Below, piece after piece: positions 61,390 through 64,000 of a stretch of 64,000 nt of DNA. The notes under the pieces were generated by a model. It saw nothing but the letters and a program-made list of their open reading frames with translations, was not told the origin of the DNA and did no database searches. Numbering within the stretch: the first letter of the stretch is position 1; every line of letters begins with the position of its first letter. The position numbers and the translations under genes were made by a program. The DNA comes from Schistocephalus solidus (taxonomy: Eukaryota; Platyhelminthes; Cestoda; Diphyllobothriidea; Diphyllobothriidae): the NCBI GenBank assembly GCA_017591395.1, contig WEDG01003411.1, forward strand, positions 124,001-188,000. The letters run 5' to 3'.

Positions 61390-61949
61390 CTGCAAAGAAA
61401 GTTAACGGATGGGCCTTTTCATCAAACCGTGAAGCTCCTGGCATGATAAGTGGCACACAGTTGAACTGCTAGAACTAAATGAAGCAGGAAGAAAAAGGCG
61501 TAAATGAAAATCGGAAACTAAGCAATAAATCCAACCTATGAATTAAGATTTACAGCGTGGTGTACCAAAAATTAGATCAGCTGGAAATTACTATAGATGC
61601 CTGTTCAGACTGCCTGTACGAAATTCCACACTGTGGATTCCTTCTGCTAACTTCAAAAATTATAATGAGGCCAACTAGGAATGACCACAAAAACCATTTA
61701 GTTGAAATGATGGCCAACGCTGAGGTTTCAAAACGATAGTGGCACTTGGACAAGTTTGTGGCGAATGACTTTTTGTGAAGTGAGTGGCGATTTGATTGCT
61801 GAGAACTGTACTGAGGTAGAACAGCGGTATGAGCACATTTAACGTCTTCCCAACAACGACAACGAACTCACTACTTCCTCATCCATCTTGACAGAGTTTT
61901 ATCGTTCTCCAGCCTACAGTGTGATATTATCCTTCTTTTCAGGAAACAA

Positions 61950-62500
61950 GCGCTAATGGAATAGTTCGGCTGATCCACTACCACTTCAATTCTTCCCAAA
62001 CACTATTGAGCATGGCGTACAACATGGATGCATTATGTTGTCCATGCCACTGAACAACGTCAGTGATGATTGGCAGTAGTTGCATGACGTAATGAAAATG
62101 ACGTTTTGCTTTCCGATGTGCCGAATGCAAACCTCGCTTTGTTCATATTTCTTTGATGTGGTCTATAAAGTGAGATACAAATAAATAACGGCTATTATTG
62201 TGACTGCGCGATTTTTTGTGTCGAAGTTACACTAGGACGCCAGCTAAACGCATATGACTACGCTGACAATACTGTTTTCCTAGCGGCCAACCGTAATGAT
62301 CTACATGCTTGAGTGTCAAGGGGAAGTCCGCTAAACCTGCTGGTTTGTCCAGAAATGATTAGACGAATAGTATTCTGAAGCTGCACTGCCAACGAGAGAT
62401 ACTTTACTGGTCTGTATTAATAGTTGATCGTTTGAGGAAGTTGACAACTTCAACTATATAGGAAAGAAGCTGCCACACAAGTGTAAAATAAATGCAACAT
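61950..62500 (+). mobile_element. Relic of a second non-LTR reverse transcriptase
   Basis: Plus-strand fragments: GVQHGCIMLSMPLNNVSDDW (from 62014), an RT motif B (G-x-x-QGC in the family, here HGC); NAYDYADNTVFLAANRND (from about 62247), motif C with YADD decayed to YADN; EEVDNFNYIGKKLP (about 62433), matching the family's VDSFTYLGS. The wording differs from the zinc-finger LINE, so it is another family. It lies upstream of MED20. Confidence 0.8.
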
Positions 62501-62519
62501 TCTAGCCGGTCTCTATGCG

Positions 62520-64000
62520 CCTTGCTGGGTATTCCCAAGTCTTAACTGTCTGAAAACCGAATGCACTTTCGTGTTGTCATGAAAATCCCAATATACAGGT
62601 GATTCATCTATACATATTTCCTGGGTGATTGAAGATGCAGGTCTACGCAAGTTAAATGAGAAAAATTGGCCAGGTGAATTAGATCGTCTAGGATTCCAAT
62701 GAGACCGTGCATACGACGACAGCCAGATGATATCACAGACGATCCAAGAAGGACAAATAGACTGGTTTTTGTTTGAACTCGCACCAATTAACTTGATCAA
62801 GACACAATAACCTACGCACAAAAAATGTCAAGCGTAGGTTGGACAAGGTTAGTACATTTCCCTAATACTTACTTCCGACAAGGTTGCCCGGTCTTGCCAA
62901 TCATCTTTAAGCTGTGCGGCTGTGAGCGGGGCTCGGGCTCCAAGATAAAACGGGAGGAGTATGTCCTATCGGTCCTATCGGTGAGCGATCGGTGAGCATC
63001 CCACTAACAGTTATATTCAAATGTGATATACTCAGTTCTACCTGTGGTGTACGATGAGTACTTATGGCAATATATCGCCTCCGTATTAACGATATCATCC
63101 TACTTGGGAAGTAGTTTGAGTAAAAGAAATCAGCCCTGGAGCCCACCTTCACTGACTTTCATAAGCTTGGTCTGATAAGGAACACAGGGAAACCGAAATG
63201 GTTGCTGCGGTTTCGCGCCGCAGTGTGTTACCTCCTGCGAAATAATGGGCTCGGGCAGTCAGGCGTATTGTCTGTGTCTATTCTACTGTGTTACCACCTG
63301 ACATGTACTGCCGACTATGAATGGTTTTGCGATTCCGCCGTGAAGGTCCAACACAGGATATCGAATTTTAAGTACTAGACCGCGGTCAAAAGTAACTTGA
63401 GCTCTACGCATAGGCAAACTGAGGAAAACCAATGCCTTCAACAACTCCGCTATCAAAAAAATATTTTGATGTGTACAAATCAAATCTCGAATGTGTGACT
63501 GCATCGCTGAAAATTATAGTTACTGACATACTATTCCAGACGGTAAAGAGTGTGCAAAAATATGACCAAAAATCAAGGATTTGAGGGTGCAGTAAGCTAA
63601 CATCCTAGACAAACTACATTCCAAATTTGTCGAAATCAAGCATTTGGGTAAAAAAAGATTTAGTAAACAACTCTGGAGTATCTTTTAAACTCGAAGAGCA
63701 TTACGAAACTGAAAGAGTTGAGCGAGCGGACTGCGGAACATTAACGCAGACCTAGGATGGATATAGTGGAACCGTGTGTTGGTGCAGATAGTCGGTGCCC
63801 TTCCCTCTACTGCCGAATCCGCATATGCACCACACCGCAACTCCGCTCTACAACTTTAGGCCGGTATATTCCATGGCCTACCAGTGCAGCAGCTGACGGC
63901 GCGGCAATCTCCACCGATTTTTTAGCAGACATGCTGGCGTCAAGTAACTACCCAGACGGATCATTCCAATGCCGTTACTATCAGAACTTATCGTTTTCAG
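62520..64000. other. Unannotated upstream flank of MED20
   Basis: The missing first MED20 exon and promoter may lie here or beyond the window edge. The minus-strand ORFs (62513-62821, 62907-63152, 63283-63504) have no recognised domain. A short duplication tcggtcctatcggtgagcga occurs near 62970-62996. Confidence 0.4.

Overview
The window looks like animal nuclear DNA, most likely from a flatworm and probably a diphyllobothriidean tapeworm (Spirometra, Dibothriocephalus or Schistocephalus type). The organism is inferred from the transposons: an endonuclease/reverse-transcriptase LINE with C2H2 zinc fingers at its C-terminus, Penelope-like elements, hammerhead-ribozyme SINEs of the schistosome Sm-alpha kind, and introns from 41 bp to more than 12 kb. 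There are no bacterial-type operons and no long intact ORFs. Real coding sequence is only about 3 kb.

Two host genes are recognised, both on the minus strand and head to tail. MED20 (Mediator subunit 20) occupies 61389-59375; its first exon was not found. Its stop lies only 191 bp from the proposed start of a TBC1D30-type Rab GTPase-activating protein, which then runs through nearly the whole window (59183 down to 3403). Its exons are 59183-59009, 58198-58034, 45108-44681, 38152-37999, 29311-29095, 17859-17542, 12155-11874, 7181-6651 and 3864-3403. Splice sites and codon phases agree at every junction except exon 6 to exon 7, where at least one exon is probably missing from my model. The TBC domain (exons 3-6) keeps both catalytic fingers: Arg in IVKDLHR and Gln in YCQG.

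The large introns of TBC1D30 are filled with mobile DNA. Intron 4 holds a nearly full-length but dead plus-strand LINE (about 31390-36260). Intron 7 holds an older copy (8540-11150). Intron 5 holds a minus-strand LINE tail and a satellite-like array of its 3' UTR (19640-25140). Intron 3 holds two partial Penelope-like elements head to tail (42188-40136, minus), directly beside a tRNA-derived SINE whose body folds as a hammerhead ribozyme and a 354-bp tandem repeat carrying a second, long-stem-II hammerhead. Intron 2 holds another tandem of the hammerhead SINE (57150-57565) and a second long-stem hammerhead copy (53712-53784). More Penelope relics lie at 1480-2170 and 36330-36604, a different LINE relic at 61950-62500, and degenerate TTAGGG-like tracts at five places.

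The most interesting content is this ribozyme-bearing repeat community. Two structurally distinct hammerhead families, each in tandem with a period of about 300-355 bp, sit next to Penelope elements whose junction carries a third hammerhead-like motif. That is the layout expected for retrozyme-like or Sm-alpha-like circular-RNA elements. All foldings were done by eye and none was computed.
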